The notes: generated from the sequence alone by a model not told the origin. Numbered from the stretch's first letter, positions 52,307-61,004 are shown. The stretch is DNA of 64,000 nt from Candidatus Eiseniibacteriota bacterium (GCA_020633975.1 JACKCR010000006.1:62001-126000), one strand, 5' to 3'. Made by a program: numbers and translations.

Positions 52307-54255
52307 CTGCGGAGTGGCGGTCCGAAATGGTGGGCTGGCTGCGAGCCACGCTGGAGAGTAGACGTGCCGAGCTCGAGAGCCTGACCCGACTCCTCGAACA
52401 GCTCGAAACGGTCGAGAACGCTCGGGTCGCGACTTCGGGTTCGGATGATGCGGACGCGACGGGAGCTGATGGACCGACGGAGAGGCACGGCGAGTCTGAA
52501 GCGATCGACGCATCGGTCCGGGCGACGATGTCGACCGAGGCTGCGCCGTCTGAGGCTTCGTCGACTGAAGCCGCTTCCACTGATGCTGCGCCGCCTGAGG
52601 CCTCGTCGACTGCGGCCGCTTCGACCGAGGCTGCGCCGTCTGAGGCTGCGTCGACTGCAGCCGCTTCGTCTGCAGCCGCGTCGTCTTTCGCTGCGGCTGT
52701 GGCACCGCAGTCGGGAGCAACCCCCAACGATGGAGACGTGAGCGCCCCGCCGCTGAGCGGCAAGCGGAACGGACATCCGGTCTCGGTGGCTCGGACCACG
52801 CTCAAGGAGCGGTCGGCGGACGAGCTGCTTCTCGTTCTCGGAAGTGGAAATCAGTCGGTCGGGTTTCCGTGGGACAGAATCGACCGGGTTGCGTTGACGG
52901 CAGACGCGCCGCTCCCGGCCGGCTCTGCGAGCCGATACTCTCTCGCAACCCTTCTCGGAGTAGAGGCCCAGGCGGACGAAGGATTCGCCATCCTCTTCGC
53001 TCACGACGGCGGGACTGCCGTGCTGACGTGCGAGCGGATCGGAGAACTACTTCCCATGAGCGCGGTGGGTCCGGAGGTCGAACGTGTCCTATGGCCAGCG
53101 GATCTCGCCTGGGCTGCGCCTCCTGGATGGCAGCCGATCGATACGGCCGAGCCGGACGCGTTAGCCGACGCCGCAACGCCTGGCGAGGACGATGCGCCGG
53201 TTGGTGAGGCCGCTCCCGTCGCCCAGCGCTACGACACACACCGTGCCGAGGTGGAGGAGCTGGGTGAGATCGCCCAGGACGCGACGGGCGACGCAGAAGT
53301 GCCAGAAGCGGAGTCTCCGTCGGCACTGGAAGCGGCTCCGGAGACCGCACCCGAACCGGAAGCGGCATCGGCACTGGAGACGGATTCCACGCTCGAGACC
53401 GTACCCGGGCCGGAAACGTCCCCTGAGCCGCGGCCGGAGACGCCCCCTGAGGCGCGGATGGACCGGTCGTCGGTCGAACGCGTCGAATGGGGTGGAAGGC
53501 GTCCTGGCGTCCTGGACTGGAGCGGGGCGGACACATCCAACGTGGATTCGGAAGAGGCTGATCCCTCGAGAGTGAGTGAGGGACGGCCGTCAGAGGCCGA
53601 AGACGGTGCAGCGGAAGAGCTGTCCACATCCAACGTGGATGTCGCCGACGAGGCTGACGTGCCAGCCGAGGCGGGGGTCCCACAGCTTGGAGAGGAGACC
53701 CGCGGTCCGGCGCCGGAGTGGGTGGCACTGGCCGACGAGTCGGGGTCTACGACTCAGGAGCCGCCCGCAGAGGTCGCGACGCAGGACGAGCAAGTCGAGC
53801 AAGACGACGAACAGGGCGAAGCAAACGGCGATCCGGACGAACCAGTGTGGGACGTCGAGACTCCCAGCGAGACCGACGTGACGTCTCCGCCCCCTCAGGC
53901 GACGGCAGGCCGTCGCGCATTGGTGGCGGTCCGGTACCTCCCGGCCCGGATCTCCGTGTCCCGGGTGCTTCGGCAGATGGGGTGGGAAGTCGAGGAAGTG
54001 GCGGATTTGGAACGCGCCGCGGAGAGGCTTTCGCCCCGTGAGTTTCGCGTGGTGTTCGTCGACGTGTCACAGCCTGTTCCACGCTCGCTGCAGAACGCAC
54101 TCCACCGGGAGGATCTTGCCGACGTGCGCTGGGTGGGAGTGGGATCCCGACTCAGAATGGTCCCGGATGCGACTCCTGGGCAGCTGAAGGAGGCGCCTCG
54201 GCTCTACTTCCCGTTCGGGGAAGAAGAGGCCCGAGAACTCGTCGTGTCTCTCTGA
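52303..54255 (+). CDS. CheW-like plus receiver-like scaffold with low-complexity linkers
   Basis: A 650-residue protein translationally coupled to the HAMP gene. An N-terminal amphipathic coil (EMVGWLRATLESRRAELESL) comes first, then an Ala/Ser/Thr/Glu linker including three 15-residue repeats (about 81-125). Residues about 165-285 resemble a CheW domain: LLLVLGSGNQSVGFPWDRID then SLATLLGVEA and an AILFAHDGGTAVLTCERIGE strand. A second acidic, Pro-rich linker of about 250 residues follows. The C-terminal 110 residues look like a receiver fold (RRALVAVRYLPARISVSRVL then RVVFVDVSQPVP) with no clear active-site acidic cluster. This arrangement is not a standard Che protein. A scaffold linking the HAMP protein to the next response regulator is the likely role. 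Confidence 0.7.
   Translation: MTAEWRSEMVGWLRATLESRRAELESLTRLLEQLETVENARVATSGSDDADATGADGPTERHGESEAIDASVRATMSTEAAPSEASSTEAASTDAAPPEASSTAAASTEAAPSEAASTAAASSAAASSFAAAVAPQSGATPNDGDVSAPPLSGKRNGHPVSVARTTLKERSADELLLVLGSGNQSVGFPWDRIDRVALTADAPLPAGSASRYSLATLLGVEAQADEGFAILFAHDGGTAVLTCERIGELLPMSAVGPEVERVLWPADLAWAAPPGWQPIDTAEPDALADAATPGEDDAPVGEAAPVAQRYDTHRAEVEELGEIAQDATGDAEVPEAESPSALEAAPETAPEPEAASALETDSTLETVPGPETSPEPRPETPPEARMDRSSVERVEWGGRRPGVLDWSGADTSNVDSEEADPSRVSEGRPSEAEDGAAEELSTSNVDVADEADVPAEAGVPQLGEETRGPAPEWVALADESGSTTQEPPAEVATQDEQVEQDDEQGEANGDPDEPVWDVETPSETDVTSPPPQATAGRRALVAVRYLPARISVSRVLRQMGWEVEEVADLERAAERLSPREFRVVFVDVSQPVPRSLQNALHREDLADVRWVGVGSRLRMVPDATPGQLKEAPRLYFPFGEEEARELVVSL
52543..52677. repeat. 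Three 45-bp in-frame tandem repeats
   Basis: Three consecutive 45-bp units encode AAPSEASSTEAASTD, AAPPEASSTAAASTE and AAPSEAASTAAASSA, in frame in the CheW-like gene. Differences are mainly synonymous or conservative, so the units probably arose by slippage and drift. They form a flexible linker, so repeat number may vary among strains. Confidence 0.85.
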
Positions 54256-54343
54256 CGGCTTCCCCTCCAGAAACCTCCCGGAAGCGCCGAATCCTCCTTT
54301 GGACATGTTCGGCCCTGCATCTGCCGCTGCTTCCGGAGGTTTC

Positions 54344-55906
54344 GTGGTCCGCGAGTCGGGTTCGTCGGAGACTCTGCTCATCGTCGATGACGACGTCCGC
54401 GTCGTCGAGCTGCTCCAAATCACGCTGGGGGGCCGGGGCTACCAGGTTCTCACCGCCTACGACGGGGAGACGGCCCTCGATTCCGTGCGTTCACGGAAGC
54501 CGGACCTGGTCGTCCTCGACATCCGTCTGCCCAAGAAGAGCGGGTTCGAGATCCTCCGGTCGATCCGAGAGGACTCACAGCTCGCCGACATCCCCGTCAT
54601 CCTGATCTCTGCCAACGCCGCCACGGAGTCACGGCTCCAAGGGTTCAAGCTCGGTGCGGACGACTACCTGACGAAGCCGTTCTCGCCCCGTGAGCTGATC
54701 CTCAGGATCCGGCGTGTGCTCCATCGCTCCCGCGATCGAGAACTGCTCCGGATGCGGAACGAAGTCTTGGAATCCGAACTCCGGCGCGGGCGGGAGACGC
54801 TTCTCCAAATGCAGGAGGAGATGTCGGAGCGGGTCGCGAAGATCGGCTCCCTCATGTCTCGCGTCCTCGAGATGAACCAGGCGCCGACCCTCGAAGAAGT
54901 GCTGGAGCGGTTCGTCGTCTCGACCGTGGACGGGTTCGAGTTCAGGCGGGTCGCTCTTCTCACCGAAGGCATCGATGGCTCGCACGAAGCGCGCGTTTGG
55001 CGTGGCGTGCCCGAGACGGCGGTGCGTGACCTCCGTCTCCGAAGGGATGCGCCCCTTCTGCGTATGGTGCAGAACATCGCGCGTCCGGTTCGGATCGAAG
55101 AGCTGGAAGACTATCCCGAAGTGCACTCCGAACTCGGCCGACTCTCCGCGGCAGGGCTCACCTTGCTCGTTCCGGCCTACACCGGAACGCAGCTTCGAGG
55201 CATTCTGGGGCTCGGGGATCGCGCCTCGTCTCAGCCGATCGGTCGCTACGACACGCGGATGCTGCAGATTCTCGGCAACTCGATCGCGACGGCCCTGCGC
55301 AATGCGTCTGAGAACTCGGAGACACAGCGGACGTTCCTCGAAACGACATCGCACCTCATCAGGAACATCGAAGATCTCTACCCGCAGATGCGAGGGCATT
55401 CGCTTCGGGTCACGGAGATCGCACTCGAGATGGGTCGTCGTCTCGGTCAGACCGAGGTAGAGCTGGAAACACTCCGCTTCGGCGCGCTGCTCCACGATCT
55501 GGGCGAACTGGATCGCTACAGCGAACTCATGGAGAGCGGGCGGATCCTCAGCGACGAAGAACGGCGCCGGCTCCGTCAAGAGTCTGCAGCGCGTGGCGAA
55601 GTGCTGTTGGGTGGGCAGAGGCTCGGTCGCGTCGGAGATATCCTGCGTCACCATCAGGAACACTGGGATGGGAGCGGCTTCCCCGATCGTCTCCGTGGAC
55701 TCGAGATTCCGCTGCCTGCACGGATCGTCGCGATCGCGAACGCATGGGATGCGCTGGTCCACGACCGCCCGCATCGTCCCGCGTTCAGTACGGACGAAGC
55801 GAAGCAGATCATCGAGAGTCGAGCCGGCGAGCAGTTCGATCCGGACCTCGTTCCCGTACTGTTCGAAGTGGTGTCTGCGATGGAGACAGCCGAACCGACC
55901 TGCTGA
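54344..55906 (+). CDS. Response regulator with GAF-like middle and HD-GYP-type domain
   Basis: A 520-residue protein. The GTG at 54344 has GGAGG four bases upstream; an ATG at 54305 would add residues without a ribosome site. The receiver is intact, with acidic cluster LLIVDDDVRVV, phospho-Asp in LVVLDIRLPKKSG, and LISANA/DDYLTKPF. A GAF-like region follows (ERFVVSTVDGFEFRRVALLT). The C-terminal domain is HD-GYP: GHSLRVTEIA, LLHDLGELDRY, HHQEHWDGSGFPDRL. The usual GYP reads GFP, HDIGK reads HDLGE, and the later ADAYDAL reads ANAWDAL, so c-di-GMP hydrolysis may be altered. Placed 88 bases after the CheW-like gene. Confidence 0.88.
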   Translation: MVRESGSSETLLIVDDDVRVVELLQITLGGRGYQVLTAYDGETALDSVRSRKPDLVVLDIRLPKKSGFEILRSIREDSQLADIPVILISANAATESRLQGFKLGADDYLTKPFSPRELILRIRRVLHRSRDRELLRMRNEVLESELRRGRETLLQMQEEMSERVAKIGSLMSRVLEMNQAPTLEEVLERFVVSTVDGFEFRRVALLTEGIDGSHEARVWRGVPETAVRDLRLRRDAPLLRMVQNIARPVRIEELEDYPEVHSELGRLSAAGLTLLVPAYTGTQLRGILGLGDRASSQPIGRYDTRMLQILGNSIATALRNASENSETQRTFLETTSHLIRNIEDLYPQMRGHSLRVTEIALEMGRRLGQTEVELETLRFGALLHDLGELDRYSELMESGRILSDEERRRLRQESAARGEVLLGGQRLGRVGDILRHHQEHWDGSGFPDRLRGLEIPLPARIVAIANAWDALVHDRPHRPAFSTDEAKQIIESRAGEQFDPDLVPVLFEVVSAMETAEPTC

Positions 55907-55986
55907 GGCGCTCCGCTCTCGCTCGTTCTAGAGCCCTTCATTGGGACGAGCAGCGCGAACGTTCCTCTGCGACGAATGCTTCCGGA

Positions 55987-57114
55987 TCACTTGCGAGGTG
56001 TTTCGAGGTCGGGTCGGTCGATCTGATTGCGCACCCTTCGGCGGAGCAGCGCCCGACCGAGGACGAGTTCGAGCTCGGCCAGATTCCCTCTCCACGTGCG
56101 GTCCCTCAGCCACTCCCACGCGTCTTCGGTGAGGAGCACTCCGTCTGCGCCGAGGTGCCTGAGCAACACCTCCACGAGTTCGGGTAGGTCTTCGATCCGC
56201 TCCCGAAGGGACGGCACACGCACCAGGATCCCCCGCATCGCGTGGAAGAGCGCCGGCGCGAGCCAACCCTGTGCAATCTCGACCTCGGGATCCCTCATCA
56301 TGGTGGCGAGAACGCGGACGTCTGCACGAACGGAGAGGTTCGAGTCGCTCGAGGGACTCGTCTCGCTGCCGGGCATTCCGATCGGCGCGACCTTTCCTGT
56401 CCGCAAGTAGTCAGCGAGAAGCACCTGGGTCGAGAAGGAAAGCCGTCCGACACCGAGGAGCGCGAGACTTCCGCCGTGCGTTCGCTCTACCCAACCCGGT
56501 CGTCGTTTCCCCGGTGCGTCCAAGCGACCGAAGAGGAGGGCGGCACTCCGTTCGTGGGGTTGGATCTCGCAGTCGATCTCATGGAACGGTCCGCCTGCGC
56601 GCGGGCCGAGAAGATGGAGCGCCTGAGCGACGTATCTTCGGCCCGAGCCACTCGGCCCCACGAGGAGCACGGGACTGCCGGATGACTCGAGGGCTTCGAG
56701 TTCGCCCCGAAGTCGGGCGACGGCCGGGGAGCGGCCCGCGAGTACGCCGTTCCAGACTCGGTCCGAGACCAAATGGCGCAAGGCTTCGATCTCGAGCCGG
56801 AGGCGACGCTCGGTCAGAGCCCGCTCGATCTCTTCGAGGAGCGACGGCTGGGCCGATTCCTCGGTCGGATCCGATGGGCTACGCGCGACGACGGTCGTGC
56901 GAGGCTCGTCCATCCGCTCCAGGAGCTGTGCGATCCGCTCGTGGTCGGGGCCGGGAGCGACGACCAGGACGTCGACGGAGCTCCGCAGGAGGTCTCCCAG
57001 CCACTCCGCACGGGGATGGAGCCCGAGTACGGTGTACTCCCGCACCTCCAGCTGGCGGGCCAGCTCGTGGCGGGCCAGCTCGTCTTCCCAGGCGATGAGG
57101 ATGCGCTGCGCCAT
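55987..57114 (-). CDS. Degenerate sigma-54 activator-like AAA+ protein
   Basis: A 375-residue protein laid out like an NtrC-type activator but missing its working parts. The N-terminal 110 residues resemble a receiver domain, with DVLVVAPGPD where the phospho-Asp would be. The AAA+ part keeps a P-loop-like GPSGSGRRYVAQAL, but the usual GAFTGA loop is absent (LLFGRLDAPGKRRPGW), and the Walker B motif LFLDEI reads LALLGV. The later PSLRERIEDLPELVEVLL remains close to consensus. No C-terminal Fis helix-turn-helix is present, as the protein ends PDLETPRK. It cannot be a standard enhancer-binding protein; a regulatory or scaffold role is more likely. Convergent with the HD-GYP gene. Confidence 0.78.
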   Translation of the reverse strand: MAQRILIAWEDELARHELARQLEVREYTVLGLHPRAEWLGDLLRSSVDVLVVAPGPDHERIAQLLERMDEPRTTVVARSPSDPTEESAQPSLLEEIERALTERRLRLEIEALRHLVSDRVWNGVLAGRSPAVARLRGELEALESSGSPVLLVGPSGSGRRYVAQALHLLGPRAGGPFHEIDCEIQPHERSAALLFGRLDAPGKRRPGWVERTHGGSLALLGVGRLSFSTQVLLADYLRTGKVAPIGMPGSETSPSSDSNLSVRADVRVLATMMRDPEVEIAQGWLAPALFHAMRGILVRVPSLRERIEDLPELVEVLLRHLGADGVLLTEDAWEWLRDRTWRGNLAELELVLGRALLRRRVRNQIDRPDLETPRK

Positions 57115-57272
57115 CGGCTTCCTTGGGGCATTCGACCCAACGACTCCCTGTCGGGGGCTCAGTACAAGGAACGGCTCCGAGGGCGGTGCCGTTTAGAACT
57201 ATTCGAGGGACGATGGCGGGCTCGGTGTGGGGCGCGGGCCGCATGCTGGGGCGACCACAACCGGTGAACGGC

Positions 57273-58487
57273 TTAGTTGCCGATCATCCCGAGGTCGTCG
57301 AGGGCGACGAGGATGTCGATCATCCGGCCGTAGGACTGGACGCCGGCCCGCTGTGCGTTCGCTTTGAGGTAGGTGTCGTTTGCCTGCGTGGCGATATGCG
57401 TCGCCGCTCCTTCGTGACGTTGCCAGAACGCCTGGATCGCTCGGCGGTCGGCTTCGGGGCCGGCATCTAGGACCACGCTCGGCTGGAGCGCACGAGCTGA
57501 GTCCGGGTCGGAGCGGTAGAGCGCGCTCCAGGCGCGTCGGTAGGCGGAAAGCGCACCCGAGTAGCGGGTGGCCCAGAGCCCCGCGCTTCGGCAGGCGAGA
57601 TAGGCGATGGCGTTTGCTTCGTCCTCGCGCGCGATCCCTTTCTGGTGGGCCATCTCGTGTGCGGCTACGAACGGGATCGAGACATCGGGCATCCGCCCGT
57701 TGACGGAAGCTTCGCCGGTGAACGGGAAGTAGATGCCGCTGATGCCGAGTCGTGTAAGGAGCCACCCCGCGGGTTCGGGGAACTTGGGACGCGACGTCAC
57801 CAGGTCTCGCGTATCGGGAAGCACCTTCGGATAGCCCGCTTCGAGCGCGGCCAGGATCCGCTGCCGATCGATACCGAGCGAGCCAGGTTCGCGGGCACCT
57901 GCCTCCCGGGCACCTGCCTCCCGGGTATCGCGATCGCCGTCGGACATCGCACGAGGAGCTGCGTCCGGATCCGCGATCTCTCCCATCTCCACGGCCATCC
58001 GGTAGGAGTGGTTCGTCTCCTCCGCGAGAACACGGGTGAGATGGGCCAGACGATCGGTCGTGACCTCGACGTCAGGCAGGCCAGTGCGCTCCCGGAAGGG
58101 AGTACGTCCGTACTGCAGTCCCCAGACGAGATGGAACGACCAGATGACGACCGTTGCGAGCACCACCCACGTACCGAGCACAGGTAGCCACGCGCTCCGG
58201 CCGGTCCGGCGGACACGGCCCACGCTTCGGACGAGGAGCACGACGACGATGACGAGGAAGGCCAAGACCCAGAATTGGGCAATGCTGAACGGAACTGCAT
58301 CTCCGATCCGGGCGAGGACGCGAGCGATCGGGCGGAAGACGGAGGGATCGTAGACTCGTTCCAGTACTTCAGGCGTTCGCTCCACGATCCACGGGAGCAA
58401 GATGCCCAAGACGAGGAGGCACATCGCTGCGACGAGACGGATCCCGTCGCGCTTTGTATCCGAACTGGTCCTCGAAGGTTCGTCCAC
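57273..58487 (-). CDS. DUF3810-type membrane zinc peptidase
   Basis: A 404-residue protein if the GTG at 58487 is used; an ATG at 58424 would shorten it by 21. Hydrophobic segments occupy about residues 22-42, 72-94 and 105-125. The catalytic region is VAAHEMAHQKGIAREDEANA (HExxH) followed by IAYLACRSAG, as in the DUF3810 family. Upstream in the domain are VLPDTRDLVTSRPKFPEPAG and GIYFPFTGEASVNGR. A short in-frame repeat EAGAREAGAREPG lies before the catalytic part. It is probably anchored in the inner membrane with its active site outside. The upstream M48 lipoprotein gene ends 20 bases before, so the two may form an operon. Confidence 0.78.
   Translation of the reverse strand: MDEPSRTSSDTKRDGIRLVAAMCLLVLGILLPWIVERTPEVLERVYDPSVFRPIARVLARIGDAVPFSIAQFWVLAFLVIVVVLLVRSVGRVRRTGRSAWLPVLGTWVVLATVVIWSFHLVWGLQYGRTPFRERTGLPDVEVTTDRLAHLTRVLAEETNHSYRMAVEMGEIADPDAAPRAMSDGDRDTREAGAREAGAREPGSLGIDRQRILAALEAGYPKVLPDTRDLVTSRPKFPEPAGWLLTRLGISGIYFPFTGEASVNGRMPDVSIPFVAAHEMAHQKGIAREDEANAIAYLACRSAGLWATRYSGALSAYRRAWSALYRSDPDSARALQPSVVLDAGPEADRRAIQAFWQRHEGAATHIATQANDTYLKANAQRAGVQSYGRMIDILVALDDLGMIGN
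57894..57923. repeat. 15-bp tandem duplication inside the DUF3810 gene
   Basis: Two identical copies of GGCACCTGCCTCCCG stand side by side and are followed by a partial third. On the coding strand each copy encodes five residues of the EAGAREAGAREPG linker, so the reading frame is preserved. It likely lies in a flexible loop before the catalytic part. Confidence 0.85.
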
Positions 58488-58506
58488 GGGATCGACCGGT
58501 CTCCGT

Positions 58507-59304
58507 CTACTTCGTCTTCTGGTACTCCGCGAGTGCTTCCGGCATCCAGCCCTGCAGGTCACGCACCCGGGTTTCCGGGTTGGGGTGCGTGCTGAGGAAC
58601 TCCGGTGGTCGCGCGCCGCCACCGAGCTGTCCCATCCGCTCCCAGAAGTCGACGGCCGCTCGCGGGTCGTATCCGGCGCGGGCCATGAAGACGAGGCCGA
58701 TGTGGTCCGCTTCGCTCTCTTGCGCGCGGCCGAACGGAAGGAGTACTCCCACCTGGGCGCCGACGCCGTACGCGGCCAGGACCAAGCTCCGTGTCGCTTC
58801 AGACTTCTGTCCAAGGAGAGCTTCGAGTCCCATCCCGCCGAGCTGGAGTGCGAGTTGGTCGGTCATCCGTTCGCTTCCGTGTTGTGCGATCGCGTGCGCG
58901 ACTTCGTGGGACATCACGGTCGCGAGTCCCGCTTCACCCTGTGCGACCGGAAGGATACCTGTGTACACCGCCACCTTGCCGCCGGGGAGCGCGAATGCAT
59001 TCACCGTCTGGTCGTCGTCGATGAGAGAGAACTCCCAATCATAGTCGTCGCGGCCTGATATCGCGGCGATCCGGCGGCCAGCGCGGTTCACCATCTCGTA
59101 GTCCGGCCCCGTACGGATGAGCCGCTCACCCGACAGTGCTTGCTGGTACGCGTCGGCACCGAGAGCTATGGCCTGGCTCTCCGGGATGAGGTTGAACGTC
59201 TTGCGTCCTGTGACGGGAACGGTGCTGCACCCGACCACGAACAAGATGGCGAGTACTGCGAGCGCCCAACGCTCGGATCGTGTCGTTCGGAACATGTGTC
59301 GCAA
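58507..59304 (-). CDS. M48 family peptidase lipoprotein (LoiP/YcaL-like)
   Basis: A 265-residue protein. TTG at 59304 follows GGAAG at a good spacing; an ATG nine bases later is an alternative. The signal peptide ends in the lipobox FVVGC, so the protein is lipid-anchored (Cys near residue 26). GGKVAVYTGILPVAQGEAGL, then the zinc motif SHEVAHAIAQHG, and AQESEADHIGLVFM as the third ligand segment define M48. The family members LoiP and YcaL act in outer-membrane quality control. The end carries STHPNPETRVRDLQ. It is about 125 bases after an outer-membrane barrel gene on the same strand, and the DUF3810 gene follows it. Confidence 0.9.
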   Translation of the reverse strand: MRHMFRTTRSERWALAVLAILFVVGCSTVPVTGRKTFNLIPESQAIALGADAYQQALSGERLIRTGPDYEMVNRAGRRIAAISGRDDYDWEFSLIDDDQTVNAFALPGGKVAVYTGILPVAQGEAGLATVMSHEVAHAIAQHGSERMTDQLALQLGGMGLEALLGQKSEATRSLVLAAYGVGAQVGVLLPFGRAQESEADHIGLVFMARAGYDPRAAVDFWERMGQLGGGARPPEFLSTHPNPETRVRDLQGWMPEALAEYQKTK

Positions 59305-59419
59305 GGGGGAGCTTCCTTTCCGCGGCGCGATTCACTCTCTCGAGTAGATACTCGAACCCATCACTATAGGTTCAAAAGCCGGGGCGTTGGAAACTCGTTT
59401 CGCGCGTGGAGGGGGGGGG

Positions 59420-59445
59420 CTCGCTCGGCTCAGCCGCCGAGCGAG
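59420..59445 (-). terminator. Hairpin at the end of the outer-membrane barrel gene
   Basis: Exact reverse-complement arms CTCGCTCGGC and GCCGAGCGAG surround a six-base loop that contains the stop codon of the barrel gene. On the transcript the hairpin is followed by a run of nine C residues and no U run. It would block 3' exonucleases or terminate weakly. Confidence 0.5.
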
Positions 59446-61004
59446 AACTCCGGGATCGGGACGGTGATCGTGGCCCGAATCTCGTTTGCCGCTTCCTGGG
59501 CCTGATCGTGACCGTAGAGCAGGTAGCTGGATGCGACGCGCGGAAGGAACCTGCCCGCGGCGAGTTCCAGTTGCAGCCGTCGGTCGACCGCCCACTCTAT
59601 CCGTACGTCGAGCTCGCTGCCGAGTTCCGTACTCGTGCCCGGCCCGAACTCGTCCACTTCGAGGACGCCGTTGCCGTTCGCGTCGCTCCACTCGCGCAGC
59701 GCTTCGCTCGCGCGGATCATGGAGACGCTCGCGAAGAGGCGGAGATTCGGCGTTGGGCGGAAGGAAGCGAAGCCTTGCACGATCTTCGTGTTCTCGAGTT
59801 CGCGGTAGCCGCGGACGAGCGGAGAACCGAGCCCACCGGGGTAGTAGCCTCGGTCTGGCATGACCGAGTCTTCCCACACCTCGGTGATGAAGAAACCGCC
59901 GTCGGTCGCGATCCGCGTGATGTTGCCTTCGCCGGTGCGAGGATCCTCGTCGCCGGACCCTTGGGCGAGGATGACTCCGAGCTCTCCGCGGGCGCCGCCG
60001 AGTGCGCCACGAAGATAGAGGTTCGCTCCGGTCAGGTCGCCGTTGTTGACGTCGTGGATCTCGTCCGGGCCGAAGTTCGCGTCCCCGAGCCGATCGACAC
60101 CGCGGAGGTTGTCGTACTCGCCTTCGACCGAGATCAGTCCTCGACGGAGCGCGAATGAGAGGCCGAACGCCGTGGCGCGGGTAATGCCCGGCTGGAACCG
60201 CGCTTCGAGGTACGGGAGCTGATCGGGGTAGACGAGATCGCCGTCGCCACCGGAGCGGTCCACGTAGTACACGAAGAAGGGACGAAGGGAGAGGCTCTCG
60301 TCGCCCATCGCAAGCTCTGCGAAGAAGAGATCGGCGTCCCGTCCATCACGACCGACGCGGGTACTGTCGGGTGTCTCGTTGATCCGGTCGCTGAACCCGC
60401 CCGACTCGTAGATCCTCGCGACGCCCAGACCCAACGATCCGATGCGAGACAGGTCGCGGTAGACCTGCACACCTGCGGCGTCTGTTTCGAGGACGAGACC
60501 ATGGCCAAGGGTGAACGGCTGGCGTCCGACATACCAACGCGTGGCCGTTCCTGCATGCCGATAGGCCAGGTAGGCCCAGTCCACTCGAGTTCCGCTGAGC
60601 GACGGGTTCACGGGATAGACGCCGGCGTCCGACTCTCCGTCGAACCCCCAGACGCCCTGCGCGACATCCACACTCAGGTTGACGTTGAGGTTGTCGGAGA
60701 CGATGAACCTCGGCCTCAGGAGGAGGTTCTGGGCCCAGAACGCATCGTAGTCCGAGGACGTCTCTCCGATCGGGCCGTCTCCCAGATGGAAGTTCTTCTG
60801 AGAGAAGGTTTCGACCACGTACTCGCCGCGGACGGTGAGGCGGGAGCGGCCTCCGGCGTCGGCGACTACGCCCGTCGGCATCTCGTCTTCGGAACGGACA
60901 GGGTCGACGAAGACGGAGGAGGTGAGGCACACGGCGAACGCAAGCGCTGCCAGCGCTTGGTTCCGATTCGACATGCTAGGCCCGACCCTGAATCTCCACA
61001 TCAT
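59430..61004 (-). CDS. Alginate-export-like outer-membrane barrel protein
   Basis: A 524-residue protein. The ATG at 61004 has GGGAGGG seven bases upstream, and an ATG 30 bases later is possible. The signal peptide includes ALAALAFAVCLTSSVF. The remainder is strand-rich, with motifs of the AlgE-type export porin family (ATRWYVGRQPFTLGHGLVLE, DWAYLAYRHAG, ANLYLRGALGG) and an Asp-rich loop DANGNGVLEVDEFG that looks like an EF-hand-type calcium site. Its end, VPIPEFSLGG, is short of the classical C-terminal Phe. It may be an 18-strand porin or polysaccharide exporter; the substrate is unknown. Confidence 0.72.
   Translation of the reverse strand: MMWRFRVGPSMSNRNQALAALAFAVCLTSSVFVDPVRSEDEMPTGVVADAGGRSRLTVRGEYVVETFSQKNFHLGDGPIGETSSDYDAFWAQNLLLRPRFIVSDNLNVNLSVDVAQGVWGFDGESDAGVYPVNPSLSGTRVDWAYLAYRHAGTATRWYVGRQPFTLGHGLVLETDAAGVQVYRDLSRIGSLGLGVARIYESGGFSDRINETPDSTRVGRDGRDADLFFAELAMGDESLSLRPFFVYYVDRSGGDGDLVYPDQLPYLEARFQPGITRATAFGLSFALRRGLISVEGEYDNLRGVDRLGDANFGPDEIHDVNNGDLTGANLYLRGALGGARGELGVILAQGSGDEDPRTGEGNITRIATDGGFFITEVWEDSVMPDRGYYPGGLGSPLVRGYRELENTKIVQGFASFRPTPNLRLFASVSMIRASEALREWSDANGNGVLEVDEFGPGTSTELGSELDVRIEWAVDRRLQLELAAGRFLPRVASSYLLYGHDQAQEAANEIRATITVPIPEFSLGG

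Noticed and set aside
59411-59419. Nine-G run next to the barrel gene stop codon, as a phase-variable tract
   Set aside because: It is outside the coding region, just beyond the stop, so length change would not shift any frame.
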